DNA from: Dryas octopetala
Taxonomy: Eukaryota; Streptophyta; Magnoliopsida; Rosales; Rosaceae
Assembly: GCA_963921425.1 (NCBI GenBank)
Contig: OY992833.1
Span: forward strand, 23,422,698 to 23,486,697
Direction: 5' to 3'
Length of the DNA stretch: 64,000 nucleotides
Shown here: in pieces, positions 12,400-24,159 of the stretch
Numbering within the stretch: position 1 is the stretch's first letter
How the letters are laid out: each line of letters begins with the position of its first letter
Translations under genes and position numbers: made by a program
The notes under the pieces: model-generated
Told to the model about the DNA's origin: nothing
Seen by the model: the letters and a program-made list of their open reading frames with translations, nothing else
Databases searched by the model: none

Positions 12400-13294
12400 A
12401 AGCAATCGTCCGATTGATGGGAATAATAAAAGTAGAAAAGCGGGGTTTTCTTTTTCTTTTTTATTAATTATTTCCCAACCTACAAAGAAAGCTCGTATTC
12501 TTTTAATTCTTTACCATCAAGCTTAGGAGGACTGCATTCTACAGTTTCTACTTAAATTAACTGTGTTTTTTTTTTTCTTTATTAATGCTTGAGAAGAAGC
12601 TCCCAAAACTTCGTGTATATTTTATATGGACAATCTAAAAACTATTTGTGAATTTTTTGACCACGCTCCAAGGCTTGGGTCCTTGTCCTAGTGCTTTTGT
12701 TGGAATGAACTTAACCTTTCCAATTGTTAAGAAATTCCTAAGCGAAACTGGAGCTTTCAGTCCAAAATTAATTGAAAATAGAAAGAGAAATTTTATAAGC
12801 ACTTATACAAGGTTACAATTTTTAAATGTGGGACAACATACAATTTGAGAAAAAACTAATTAAATACAGAGAGTAGAGTTTTGTCCATTAGATTTATGAA
12901 ATTCATATAGCAGTCATATGCCGATTTGCATAAGTGGAATGTAGTGGCAGAACTTGGACCAGCAAGTTTGTACGTGTCATATATAATCTTCTCCTAGCAC
13001 CATGCATGTAGGCATATACTAGTGATTTACACGTGTTATAGGTTATGTATAACAGGCTCATGCTATAACTTTTGCTTGACTTCTATATTGCGTTGGAGTG
13101 GTGTATAAATGTCAAGTAAGGCTCCAGAAGATCCACTCAATTGTGAGATATGTTGTGCATGTTCATGCTAACCGTGTAGTATCGCCTACTAGATTCATAT
13201 ATCGCACTTTCTCAACCCCATATTTATCTTTCTAAATAAAAAAACAGATGACATTATCTTATTGTCAGAAGAGAAAGCCTAACAATGGCTAGCA
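12400..13294. other. Intergenic, nothing recognised
   Basis: AT-rich sequence with poly(T) runs. No protein-like frame or structured repeat was recognised. Confidence 0.5.
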
Positions 13295-13302
13295 CTGATA
13301 TG

Positions 13303-14361
13303 TAGGGTTGGGCATAATAACCGGTACACCGAAACACCGAATTAAATTAATCGAAAAAAACCAAAAATACACCGAGTTGACAAAAAAAGTCAACACCGTA
13401 AAGAAAACTGAACCAAACTGTATGTGAACTGTTCCGATTCAAGTTTTATGCTCACTTTGCCCGAACCGCACCGTGTAATTTTTAAAAAATATAATTATAT
13501 ATTTTTATGCACATTTTATACATTTTTGTACACATTTTATACATTTTTATATACATTTTATACATTTTTATTTTAGACCCTAAAATATATTTTATATAAC
13601 CCTATGAGTTTAATATGCTATATATAATAATGTTTTAGTATATAATTTTAGTTATATCTTATATAATAAAATTAGTATATTCTATTTCTATATACTCTAT
13701 AGTCTATAGTCTATTTAATAATGTTTTATGCATATAGAGTTATATATAAACTTAGTATATAACTATATAGTTAGTAACTTAGTATAGTTATTTATATATA
13801 ACTATATAGTTAGTAACTTAGTATATAGTTGTATACATACTACAGTAGTTATATATAACTATATAAGTAATATATAGTTATAGTAGTATACTAGTATATA
13901 CTATAGTAGTATATAGTTATATATATACTATTCTCATTACTCTATAGTAGTTATATATAATCTTATATATAGTTATAACTTATAACTTAAGCAGGTTGTA
14001 TTTATTTTAAAATTTTAAGTACTAAGTAGATTAAGCAAAGTTCAAAGTTGTATTTGTATTTGTATTTGTATTTGTATTTATTTAATTGGTAAAATGGTAG
14101 TTCAAAAACCCAATTGTGTGGCCAAAAAGTTCAAAAACCAAATGTGAGTACTAACAAAATAATTGGGCTTAGGCCCAAACCTTTGGGCCCAAAACCATGC
14201 ATGTTGCACCGAACCAAACCATCCCTACAATGGTTTGGTTTGGTTTGGTATTTTTTCACTTTTGTCCGGTTCACAGCACCGAATCGCACCGAGAGAATAC
14301 TTCTAGTGCGGTGCATGGTTCTCGGGGTGAACTGAGTCGAACCACACTGTGCCCACCCCTA
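13303..14361. mobile_element. Non-autonomous hAT element (1059 bp)
   Basis: The terminal inverted repeats are TAGGGTTGGGC and TAGGGGTGGGC, the classic plant hAT end. The flanking duplication is 8 bp, CTGATATG (13295-13302 and 14362-14369), as expected for hAT. The interior has a TA-rich block (about 13480-13990) with short direct repeats of the type CATTTTATACATTTTT. No transposase is encoded. Confidence 0.9.
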
Positions 14362-14369
14362 CTGATATG

Positions 14370-15720
14370 AGAGTGAGTATGAGGAAAATAACGGCTGCAA
14401 TGATTTGTTTAGTTGCCCAAGGTGAGATGAGAAAATGTCTTCAATTCACAATAAAAGCTATTGACCATTATTTTGTTTCTTTTTGTTCTGAAGAGAATTC
14501 ATTAAAGAAACAAGCAAATGCAGACCAAAGAAAAAACAAACAAGCAAATTAATTAAGGGAATGTCCAGAGGAGATGGCAGCCTGCTCTGGACCCTAAAAG
14601 AAGGTGAAAGGTATCCATTCCTGAACAAGCATGAGACACAAAGGTGAGTGACACAGCTCTTGAGATTTCAAGAAATGCTTCAAATGGTGATATATCTTCG
14701 TGGCTGGTATGATACTCAAAGCTAGAAATCATTTTTCCACTTCCGCTTGGCTTTGCTCATCTTCAAATTGAGTCCGCACCAACTAGCTAGGAGTAGGAGG
14801 ACCTCATCATCATCTCTGTCTGGTGGCACTGCGATCTTCTTCATCCATTGTGCTTTCTTCGTTTTCCAAGTCCTCATTGCTCTCATCAGCATTGCTTCGA
14901 AGTGCATCTTTCACTAATGCACTAATTTCTTCATTATCTTTGTTGCCATATTTTCTTGATTCATCGTTGCCATAAAAGCTATGAAGCACGGATACGGATA
15001 TGAATACGGCGATACAATACGACACGACGCGGTGATACGGCAAATTTTTAAAAATTAAAATACAATACGTCATAGATACGGCAATTAAAAATATATATTA
15101 ATATATAATAATAAAAATATAAATAATTTTAAATATATTTTAAATTATATAAAAATTCAAATTCAAATTCTTCATCCAAATTCAAATTCATTTCATCATC
15201 CAAATTCAAATTCAAATTCAAACTCTAAAGACTTAAAAAAATCATCCAAATTTTACACATATATTGGATAGCTTATCTAAAACATATTACAAGCAAAACA
15301 TATATATTATTAACTAATATTACACATGGTATGGGTAACATATATATTAACTAATATTACACATTGTACTAGATAAAATATATCTTATTAACTAATATTA
15401 TACATGATACTGGGTTTTCCACCGAATTGGAGAGAGTCAATAAACAAATGTACAAGCTGTTAGTAATATAATATTATATTATATTACAAATTTGCAATCA
15501 ATCTCAACCAGTAATTTTGAGGAACCCAAGTTGCAGGTTAATGATCGAGGAGCCGATAATTCGACTAGAACACATGACACGAACCCAAACCTCCTAAAAC
15601 TAAACAACCACCGTACCCCTCGAAAACTTACAAAGGAAGAATTAATATTTCCCTCTTTCAATAAGGGATGAAATATGTTTTGGTGATTTCTACACGACCT
15701 TTGGGCTATGGGGGACTTAC
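14370..15720. other. Intergenic with tandem repeats
   Basis: Around 15150-15230 a TTCAAATTCAAA-type hexamer repeat occurs. At about 15290-15410 a roughly 45-bp unit containing TTAACTAATATTACACAT is repeated three times. A minus-strand acidic frame at about 14810-14970 (Glu/Asp-rich, ending RSATRQR) has no recognised family and no splice context, so it is not called as a gene. Confidence 0.5.
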
Positions 15721-15929
15721 AAAGAAATAGGCAGCATTTGTGTAGTCAATCATTCTTAAACGATTCATTAATTGAGGCGTCTGAGAAGTGAGCAAGGACA
15801 ATCAATACAATGGCTGTTAGTCCTTGCACATTCATGACTATGGCAGCCACTTCAAACTTTGAATTCGTCCAAAAAGGCATGAGGAATGTTATCAACACAA
15901 ACACCGTCATATGCTTTGCAAAGTTGTGG
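15721..15929 (-). pseudogene. Orphan NPF exon 2 copy
   Basis: The minus strand shows acceptor ATTTTCAG, then a 209-nt exon, then donor GTAAGT, exactly the frame of exon 2 in the NPF gene at 6427-6637. The readable part, FEVAAIVMNVQGLTAIVLIV, parallels FDVAAVVTNVQEGLSAVMVIV of that gene. Near the 3' end a net indel (209 instead of 211 nt) shifts the frame and gives a stop before the NAAY-like end. No exon 3 follows. It is a relic of a third NPF copy. Confidence 0.8.
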
Positions 15930-15949
15930 CTGAAAATCAAACCTATAAA

Positions 15950-17090
15950 AGCAGTAGGCCATCATCACAAAGAAAAAAAAAAAAAAAAAAAACAAACAAA
16001 CAAACTTTAATTAGAGATTAGATAGGTGCCCTTTATGCCTCGGAAAAGTAGCTTAAATGGGAGGCCATCATAATAGCAACCGAGATGTATGAAATCGACC
16101 TGAGGAGGATGGTCTTTGAAAGTCTTTGAATATTTGTTTTAATTGTGAACCTTAATTAATTTAAAAACAAATTATATTTTAGTATTTCAATTATACTTAC
16201 TATTTTAATTTAGTATCTCAATTTTTAAAAATTGCATTAGAATATCTTAATTTTCATTTCATATCAATTTCATATCTCTATTATCTTTTCAGTCAAACTA
16301 ACCGTTAACTGTTGAGGTGATGCTAATGTGGTGTCATCTTTGACATTGACATAGCATTAATGTGGCATTGTATGGATAAAAATAATTAAAAAACACCAAA
16401 ATTTTTAAAATTAAATATTAAAACCTTGCTAAATAAAATGAGATAATTAAAAAAATAAATTAAAAAAAAACACAACACCCCCACCCACGGACCACACCCT
16501 TTGTTTTTCTTTCTTCTTTCTTCTTTCTTCTTCTTATGCAATTCTCTCACCCACTGACCCACCCCTTCCCCCACCCAGCACCAGCCCCCCACCTCTCTCC
16601 CCCCAACCCACCCCCACCCGTCTCCCCCCCAAACCCAGCCCCTCTCCCCCTTAACCCAGCCCCTACTAGACCCACTCCCTTGATTTTTTTTTTTTGAAGG
16701 ATTTTTTTTTATTCATATTTTTAAAATATTTTTTTTTTACATGTGGAAAAAGACGAAAATACCTCTGTTACGTTAGCAAATAACGGTTTCACTAACAGAA
16801 AAACTAACGAATGTATTATTTTGGCATAAAATAAAATTGAGATGCTTTTTTGTAAGTTTTTAAAGTTAAAATACTAACTTAAAACAATATATAAAGTTGA
16901 ATGTAGTTTGCTCTTAATTTAATTAGTTACACAACTTACACGTTGCGTGTTACCGATTGGGGGATGTAAAGCTGGGTTGGGCCTGTCTATGTATTTTGGG
17001 CTTTCGTGTTTTGCCGGTCTGTAGTGCTTTTTCTTGTTTTCGCTTGTGGCTGTGGCCGTTTTTCCGACCAAAAATAAAAATCTGCGTCTT
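15950..17090. other. Intergenic, C-rich core flanked by AT-rich arms
   Basis: A C-rich stretch (about 16470-16680) sits between AT-rich arms and looks like a transposon with captured sequence, but no matching ends or target duplication could be fixed. Positions 16968-17070 repeat the block seen at 770-860. Confidence 0.4.
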
Positions 17091-17094
17091 CCTA

Positions 17095-17285
17095 TGATGC
17101 TCATCAATAAAGTCGGGTTGAATTGGGGTTGGTATTTTCATCAGGAATGAGCTAGGCACTCAAAAAGTGTGTGTAACATTCACATATAATCTGAAATTAA
17201 AATATTTGCGTTGGCAACCCCAAATTGCTATTAACAACAATAATTCTTTGACAACCCCGAGCTTTAAAATAATCACTTAACAGCC
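17095..17285 (-). pseudogene. Epoxide hydrolase intron 1 relic
   Basis: The plus-strand words CATCAGGAATGAG and TTCACATATAATCTG, with surrounding text, match intron 1 of the epoxide hydrolase paralog at about 29450-29600. A third copy is at 19495-19625. There is no coding sequence. Confidence 0.6.
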
Positions 17286-17659
17286 TTTGACTAACCCAAA
17301 TGGTGAAAAATAGTGTAGAAATTTGGTTGTGATCGAGAATTATAATAGGTCGAGGGTTTCTTGCAATATAAAAAAAGAAGTAATAATAACTATACATACG
17401 GCACTACCGCACTGGGGTCCAGATTAATGAATATATCACATTCAGTCAATATAAGTACATTTTTTAACTCTACTTCATAATTTTTTCTGGGCAAATTAAC
17501 AGACATGCCTTCAACCTCTGAGTTGTAGAGGGTTGATAAACTTGATATTCTAAGATTCTGTTGTTGGATTATCTTTCAGGTGACGAGTCCTTTTCCCAGT
17601 CACCTTTTCTGTGGAAGTTAATGATGGATTTAGTAACCAGCCTCCCGGCTGAGCTCGTC

Positions 17660-17682
17660 ATATATATATATATATATATACC
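17660..17682. repeat. (TA)n microsatellite
   Basis: A run of about 11 TA units. Confidence 0.8.
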
Positions 17683-17929
17683 ACAACAGATCTGAAGAGA
17701 ACAAGAGTACGTAGCTATCAGACATATATGTTAAGATCTCAAAACATTTCATGGTCAAAGCTAAGGGAGTTAGATTTCATGGAACAGAACAGCTAATGAC
17801 TGCAACATTGTTTTATCATGTACGTGAATAAGCTACTTTGCTTTGAGCAGCCTAATTGCTGCCATGTTAATGGATAAGTTCACTACATGCCAAGTCTTTA
17901 TGTACGTAGCTTGGACCGATCTGGCAGCT

Positions 17930-18422
17930 ATCCAGGCAACAGAATCTAGTGGCAGGTAAAGCATCAATAGACACACTGAAAGGTTATGTATTCACGAGTA
18001 TGACATGGGAAATTCATAGTACTATAACATAAAAGAGCTAGTTGAAGAAATTAACAGGTTACGATATATGATATTAACCACAACACAGCCCTTAAAGGTC
18101 AAAGGCAAGAAATGCATAACTGAACACCAGTAACAGCCAGTAGACACAACTCAAAACACAATTAAGAAGATACAATTAGTATATAGCTAATCAAATTTCT
18201 TGATGAAGTCGTAAATGTGTTGGTTGATTTCATCGGCCCTTAATTTCTTGGTGGATAAAATGGGCAACCCCTTCCATTATGACTAGCTCTTCCAGAAACG
18301 GCACATATTTCTTCAACCCACCTTTGTGTAAGTAAGCCTTGGTGCCTAGAGAATTATAATTTAGTCCTGGTCTCTCACCATAAACTTCGCTGGAACTCCA
18401 TGGTGCAGCGAGTTCTCAATTT
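17930..18422 (-). pseudogene. Epoxide hydrolase last-exon pseudogene fragment
   Basis: Positions 18187-18422 match exon 3 of the epoxide hydrolase genes, including the stop context and the TGCAG acceptor, and 17930-18186 match their 3' flank. Relative to the intact gene the coding part has indels (around 18238-18270, where GGGCCG is followed by extra bases), so the GVGHFINQE region is out of frame. Exons 1 and 2 are absent. It is a relic of tandem duplication. Confidence 0.85.
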
Positions 18423-18568
18423 CTGCATTGAAGAAGAATGAATCAAAACATCAAGTCGACAAATCAGGTGGTGAGCACTCAACCAAAAAAATTTGCACTG
18501 CCCCTCTGCACGTACAGTGTGGATTTGTTGCGGTTAACCGCTCTAGAGAACGACCATATATATTATGG

Positions 18569-18933
18569 TGATAGAATTAGAGCATCCAACCCAAAATCAA
18601 TTGGCTATGGGTGGAAGAGGCCTAAGACTTATAAGCACATATGTTAAGCTCTAGTTTTCCGATGTGGGACATTGCTCAACATTACTCTCAACACGCCTCC
18701 GCACGTGTGGCGATATTTTGAGCCTTACACGTGAACAAATTGTATTGGGTGACGTGGGAGCACGTGTGGCCGTTGGGCCTTACACGCGGATAACCAAACT
18801 CTGATACCATGATAGAATTAGAGCATCCAACCCAAAACCAATTGGCTATGGGTGGAGAGGCCCAAGACTTATAAGCACATATACTAAGCTCTAATTTTTC
18901 GATGTGGGACATTGCTCCACATTACTCTCAACA
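18569..18933 (-). mobile_element. Complete TRIM retroelement (365 bp)
   Basis: Two direct terminal repeats, 18569-18693 (125 bp) and 18810-18933 (124 bp), each read TG...CA on the minus strand. Directly next to the right-hand repeat, on the minus strand, is TGGTATCAGAG, the primer-binding site complementary to initiator methionine tRNA. The short interior ends in a purine-rich GCGGAGGCG before the other repeat. A 5-bp target duplication, TATGG, flanks it (18564-18568 and 18934-18938). No protein is encoded, as expected for terminal-repeat retrotransposons in miniature. Confidence 0.93.
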
Positions 18934-19494
18934 TATGGTACGTACAATACATGCAGTACGTCTTAGCTAGATATGTCCTGTCAAGTCCAAAATAACATGT
19001 CCAGTGACTCTAGTGTGTCATGTTAATGGTTAAGTCATGGCACGAGCATGAATGTACGTGCTTCGAAGCTTTTGGCTTGGTTAGCTAAACATGCTCTGAT
19101 AGAATTCGTTCGACTAGTCCAATTTTTTACTGGCTGAAAAAAAAAAAACAGTTGTTTTATCAATTGAATATTAATAAGCTTCTTTGCGTAGTTTGAACTT
19201 AGTCGATAAGTACGCAAAGAACATGTCCTGTCACATCAGTTGTTTCATAATTGCTGCCTTGTTAGTCGATAAGTACGTTCACTAGCTACATGCCAAATTA
19301 ATCTTGGGGCCATGGGCAGAGCTGGTGATCGATCAGCTCGACATTAACACCTAGTTATAATATTATTAAACCCCTGCTAGTCTGCTACTGGCCATAATTA
19401 TTATGTGGGAAGTGGAGAGCCTGGATTAATTAATTGGCCACAATCAACTACGAACTGATCGATTTCATGTAAAATAAAACTTTATGAGTTCATG

Positions 19495-19625
19495 ATAAGG
19501 TAGAGTTGGGGTTGTTTACATCAGCAATGAGGCATTCAAAAGGTGTTCCCGTAGGTTCACCGTTCACATATATATCTGCAAATTCCAACTAAACTAATTG
19601 CGTTGACAAACCAATGTTTAAATAA
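19495..19625 (-). pseudogene. Epoxide hydrolase intron 1 relic
   Basis: The text around TTTACATCAGCAATGAGGC and the downstream TTCACATAT...TCTGCAA-type words matches intron 1 of the epoxide hydrolase paralog (29450-29530). There is no coding part. Confidence 0.55.
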
Positions 19626-19765
19626 TCCAGGTTCATCAGATATATATATATATATATATATGTATGGGTTGGTGGTGCTACAGTTGGAGAACAATATTCA
19701 AAGACTGGCAAAGTCCCTCGTCTTCAAGTTGTCTGGTTTTCATAAAAAAAACAGAAAGAATAATA

Positions 19766-20177
19766 CTTGGGTCACCTCTTGGGGGTACCTCAAGATCACT
19801 CCACCTCCCCAAATCATGATTTCGGCAATGTCAGTACATAATCGGAACCGTTCAATTTTTAAATAACATATTAAAAATCATCTCTGCAAAAAATCAAATC
19901 AATCAGAAATCATTTGGTTATATAACTGTTGTCAATTAAATAGAAAAAATCAACGGTTTAATAAAAAAATTACTCTTTAATTGAAAACCGTTAATTTTTT
20001 CTATTTAATTGACAACAGTTATATAACCAAACGATTTCCGATTGATTTGATTTTTTGCAGAGATGATCTTTAATATGTTATCTAAAAAGTGAACGGTTCC
20101 GATTATGCGCCGATATTGCCGAAATCATGATTTGAGGGGGTGGGGTGACCTTGAGGTACCCCAAGGAGTGATTCAAG
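19766..20177. mobile_element. Foldback MITE (about 412 bp)
   Basis: The two halves are near-perfect inverted copies. The ends read CTTGGGTCACCTCTTGGGGG and, inverted, CTTGAATCACTCCTTGGGG. Inner words such as CATGATTTCGGCAAT and TTATATAACTGTTGTCAATT recur inverted. The centre is a short AT-rich loop near 19970. No clear target duplication was found, so the superfamily is not assigned. Confidence 0.8.
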
Positions 20178-20329
20178 AATTGTTCAAACAGAAAAATGTC
20201 TTCATCTCGATAGGTCATTAAAAAAAAAAAAAAAAAAAGGTCTTCTTCTTGGTAGCCACTTGCCAACTTGTCATATATTGCAATGGTGGCTTCGCATTCC
20301 AATCTCCATACTATCTATAAATGAACACT

Positions 20330-20394
20330 CACTATTTCATACTAGCTCAGCCTCGCCATATTTTCTAGAGTTTAGCGTTTACTTTCTCTTGGAG
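20330..20394 (+). other. NPF-type leader exon fragment, copy 4
   Basis: A plus-strand segment ends TTTCTCTTGGAG with donor GTACGC (GT at 20395). It aligns with the minus-strand leader fragments at 3491, 9477 and 10181, and lies about 2 kb upstream of the plus-strand NPF pseudogene, so it was probably that copy's first exon. Confidence 0.4.
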
Positions 20395-20399
20395 GTACG

Positions 20400-22341
20400 C
20401 ATATATGCCGCATGCATGCATGCATCTTTTCGAAATTTTGTAGTTTTCTACTCTTCTGTTGATGCAACTAATTCATCACTACTTTTATTAATTAATTGCA
20501 TGTTAAACTCGATCTACTGGTTTGCCAATTGCTTGCATAGAGAGGGAAGATTTTGTGTGTGTATATATATATGTATCGATCATTTATTAAAATTTAAATT
20601 AAGCATAACTAACTCCTTTGGGAAGCGGATGATTGCAGGTTTTGCTAACAAATTCCTCAACTATGTGGGCGTTCGGAAAATACATATACTTTTCCAAGGC
20701 AACAACATGCATCCGGGGTATTAATCTTTGTTAAACATGCAGTTAATTTTTGAGCTAATTATATAGAGCTACACTCATTTCTAAGGTCCAATTTGATATT
20801 ACCTCATCCTTTTGATATACACTCATTTTTTAATTTGCCACGTAGAATTACCTATTTTTCTATAGAAAATTCATGTTGTGATTTTCACTTTTACCCTTTG
20901 AGTTGAAAATAGGTATATTTTTATTTTGACAATTAATGTTTTATTTCAAAGTATTGTCATTTAAAAATTTTGTAATTAATTGCCATTAATTTTTGAAGTT
21001 GAATATTATGACCAACGTTAATTTAAAGATTAAGAAGAAACGTCATTACGTTTTGCAAACATCATTAAGCTTCCATCCTCACATGTTCTCTAGGTAGGTA
21101 ACATATTATTTTGCTTTGGTTGTGTTTGTGGTTTCTTCGATCTTCTTCTTCTTCTTTTTCTTTTCTTTTATTTTCTTCTTCTTTGATCTTCTTGATATAT
21201 ATACCTCAAAAGGAGGTTGGATTTTGGGGGATAGGTATCTTCTTCTAGACCTGAGTGATATGTATCTTCTTCTTTTTCTTTATGGATTTGTTATATTTTT
21301 ATTAGATTTTTCTTTTTTTCTTTTTTCTTTTTAACCCAAAGTGGAGGATTACTGTGTTCATTTTTTTAATATATATTATAGGTATATTATATGTATATTG
21401 GGTGTTTATTTTTTTTATTTTTTATTTTTTTGTATTTAAGTGTTTATAACTTTATATGTTGATGTGAATTGGTAACAAATAGTTTTTGAATTGGGTGCAT
21501 GAATCATGAAATTTCATCAATAAAAACATTCAAAAATTAGGAGTAATATTGCTCAAATTGGGGCAATGACATCTTTTGTAAATATCTACAAATTCATACC
21601 TAAACCATTATCTGACGTAGAAAAAAAAACCCCACACACATTTATTTATCTAATGGGCCTACTCTAAAATGGAGTATTGAAAATAGAGATATATTTAAAG
21701 AATTCTTAATTTTTTTATCGATATTCTGAATTGATTTTTGTTATTTTTAATAGTACTAGAGTTACTAAATTTGTTCACGAAACAATATGGCAGTATACAT
21801 ATATATATATATATATGTCAGTATCTTATTTGATTGAAATGAAATAACTAACCCCAAAGTACGTGGAGGTTTGGATTCTATGTTATACTTGTTTTTGCTT
21901 ATTTAAACCATACTCATGTATTACAAATCTAAGGTTATAAATTCATGATCGAATATGAACCCATACACACCTAAAAAGTTGTTATGAATCCATTTCCTAA
22001 CTGGATATACATATTTTTGCTTGTTTCATTCATAATTATGTATTACAAGTTCAAGAGCTATATATGAATCCATGAATGTAGCTACACATCTTCAGAAAAA
22101 ATTATGAATCCATTCCTCTTTTGATCACATCCTTGAATTTATAATACACGTACAGTTGACATTAAAAGTTAGGCAAAAACAAGCAAAAAAAATTAGCAAA
22201 AATTTTAATTTTCATATCATTTTGTAAAAGAAATTAATTTGATAAATAATTTGGTGGATGTATATACAGTAATTCAAACTAACTACTTTCTAACTAATTT
22301 CTAATGTTTTTTTGTTATGGCCTACTAGGTTTGGTTTTTAG
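20400..22341. other. Intron-like or intergenic sequence of the NPF pseudogene
   Basis: AT-rich sequence with pyrimidine-rich (TTC)n text at about 21140-21330. No gene is recognised. It may be the first intron of the adjacent NPF copy. Confidence 0.4.
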
Positions 22342-24155
22342 CCATAATTTCGTCAAACATGCGATAATTAATGTCTATCTTGATAATGTACCTCACGGAT
22401 AGATGGAAGCATCCACGTTTTCAAATAGCTGCCATAGTTACCAATTTGCAACAAGGGGCATCAGACATCATGATCATTGTCTTTACTCATATCTCACACA
22501 CCTACAAGATAAGTTGCTTCAATGTAATTGCCACCACAAATGCTGCCTATATTCTTGTAAGTGATCTCTTAATTAGCTTCCCAAAAGTCTTTAATTATTT
22601 GCAGGAAATTAACATTAACTAATTGTCAAAAACATGTTGACTAGCTACTATAACTATAACTAAAACATTTCATTCCTATTGAATACTAATCAAATCGAAA
22701 TTTACTACAAGAAAAAAGTTTTTTTTTTTTTTTAAGGTAATATGGAGGCCAAACGGCCCAAAAAACACAAGGCTAGCCTGGAATCACGAGAAAAAAGATT
22801 ATTATTGTGACTAAAAGTATAAAATTTGTACTAAATGCGATAAACAGTGACTAAAAGTTTTTGTGACATGATTGTACGTGATCAAAAGAACTATTTACTT
22901 CCAATGACTTCTGTAACTACAAGTTTTACCACAAGTATGAATTGTGAGTAAAAGAACTTTTTCTGGTAGTGATTGCTAATAAGTTAATTAGTTTGAAAAT
23001 ATATAAATAACTTTCCTTGTGATTTCTAATTAAAAAATAAATAAGAAATTACATATATATATGCTAGTTTGTTACTGTCTATTTTTGTTGCAGGGGTTGC
23101 TTCTATTATGGTATTCTTTAAAGTACATGAGCGTGGATACTACAAATAGAGTATTCTATGGCGCTGTGATACTATTAGCGATGGGCGAAGCTGGACGGTC
23201 CGCTGCTTTGGAAGAATTTCTTGACGATCAATATTCAAGTGAACAAGAACAAATAGGAGAATGCACAGATGAAGAAAAAGAACGACTAGAAAAACGAGTG
23301 GAAACCCGTAGAAACACTTTATGGAGTCATCCATGGTTTTTAGGTGCAGTCGTAGCTCTTTTCCTTATAAATACAACTTGGCCACAAATTTTCTTGATTT
23401 CAGCAATTGGGATGGGAGTTTCTTATTTATTGTTTTGGGGTGGATTCTCCTCTTATTTCATAAACAATAAATTTAGTGAGGAAGAAGCCTGGAAAAGAGG
23501 AAATTTTTGGACAGTGATCAGAAAATTGAAGGAGAAAAAACATTTTCGCAAAGAAATCCTCTCTATGTGGTTATCTTTCCTTGTATAGAGTGTGGTAACT
23601 GCAGCGGGAAGCACATTCTTTTTTGAACAAATTAGTAACTCCAAGAGGATTCTATCATGTGCTTTTGCTTGGCGGATTGAGATCCACAGGTTGGAGCAAG
23701 TTTATGCAGTTGGAGAGGATTATAAGTCTACTATGAGCATCTTTTGGTTAGTTCCGCAGTTCATCTTCTTGGGAGTTATGGAAGGGCTAGTCATAAAAGG
23801 AGTGATTGGTTTTTTAGTTGATCAACTGACTGATGATCATGATGATGAAGATGATAAAGTAATGGCTGAGTATTATGGATCCCACACCACTGACTTCTTC
23901 CTGGGTATTGGAAAATTACTTACTGCTCTTAGTATTTTGGCGTTCAAAACAAGATGGTTCGATGACGATGTAGATCGGAGTCGTCTAGATAAGTATTACA
24001 GAGCATTAACATTCTTAAGTCTTGGTAGCTTCTGCTACTATTTGTGTGTTGCTTATTACTTTTATCCCAAGGACGTAGGGAAACAAAGCCGTAATAGAAG
24101 TGCTACTGTGGGAGTGGAGATGGTTGAGAACCCTGATGAGATCGAATTAGCGTAA
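22342..24155 (+). pseudogene. NPF transporter pseudogene
   Basis: Exon 2 spans 22342-22556 (acceptor TTTTTAG, donor GTAAGT) and exon 3 spans 23094-24155 (acceptor TTGTTGCAG). Similarity to the NPF gene at 4145-6637 is clear (RVFYGA, GSTFFFEQ, SIFWLVPQF, DVDRSRLDKYY). There are three lesions. In exon 2 the frame opening CATAATTTC (HNFVKHA) hits a stop and must shift to read YLTD. In exon 3, TAG at 23586-23588 replaces a tyrosine codon of the relative. After FFFEQISNSKR an in-frame deletion of about 50 residues removes membrane segments. Unlike the minus-strand gene, its central loop is short. A CACTA-like element sits in the intron. Confidence 0.9.
22703..22971. mobile_element. CACTA (EnSpm-like) deletion derivative
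   Basis: The right end reads, inverted, CACTACCAGAAAAAGTTC; the left end reads TACTACAAGAAAAAAGTT, one base off the CACTA consensus. A 3-bp duplication ATT flanks it (22700-22702 and 22972-22974). Subterminal GTGACTAAAAG repeats are typical of CACTA ends. It lies in the intron of the NPF pseudogene. Confidence 0.8.
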
Positions 24156-24159
24156 TATT

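Noticed and set aside
14722..15073. Acidic minus-strand open frame near the orphan NPF exon
   Set aside because: It does not align with NPF exon 3 and lacks acceptor/donor sites that would join it to a gene.
16130..16910. Mutator-like element around the C-rich core
   Set aside because: The AT-rich arms look similar in style, but no inverted ends or 9-bp duplication could be matched.
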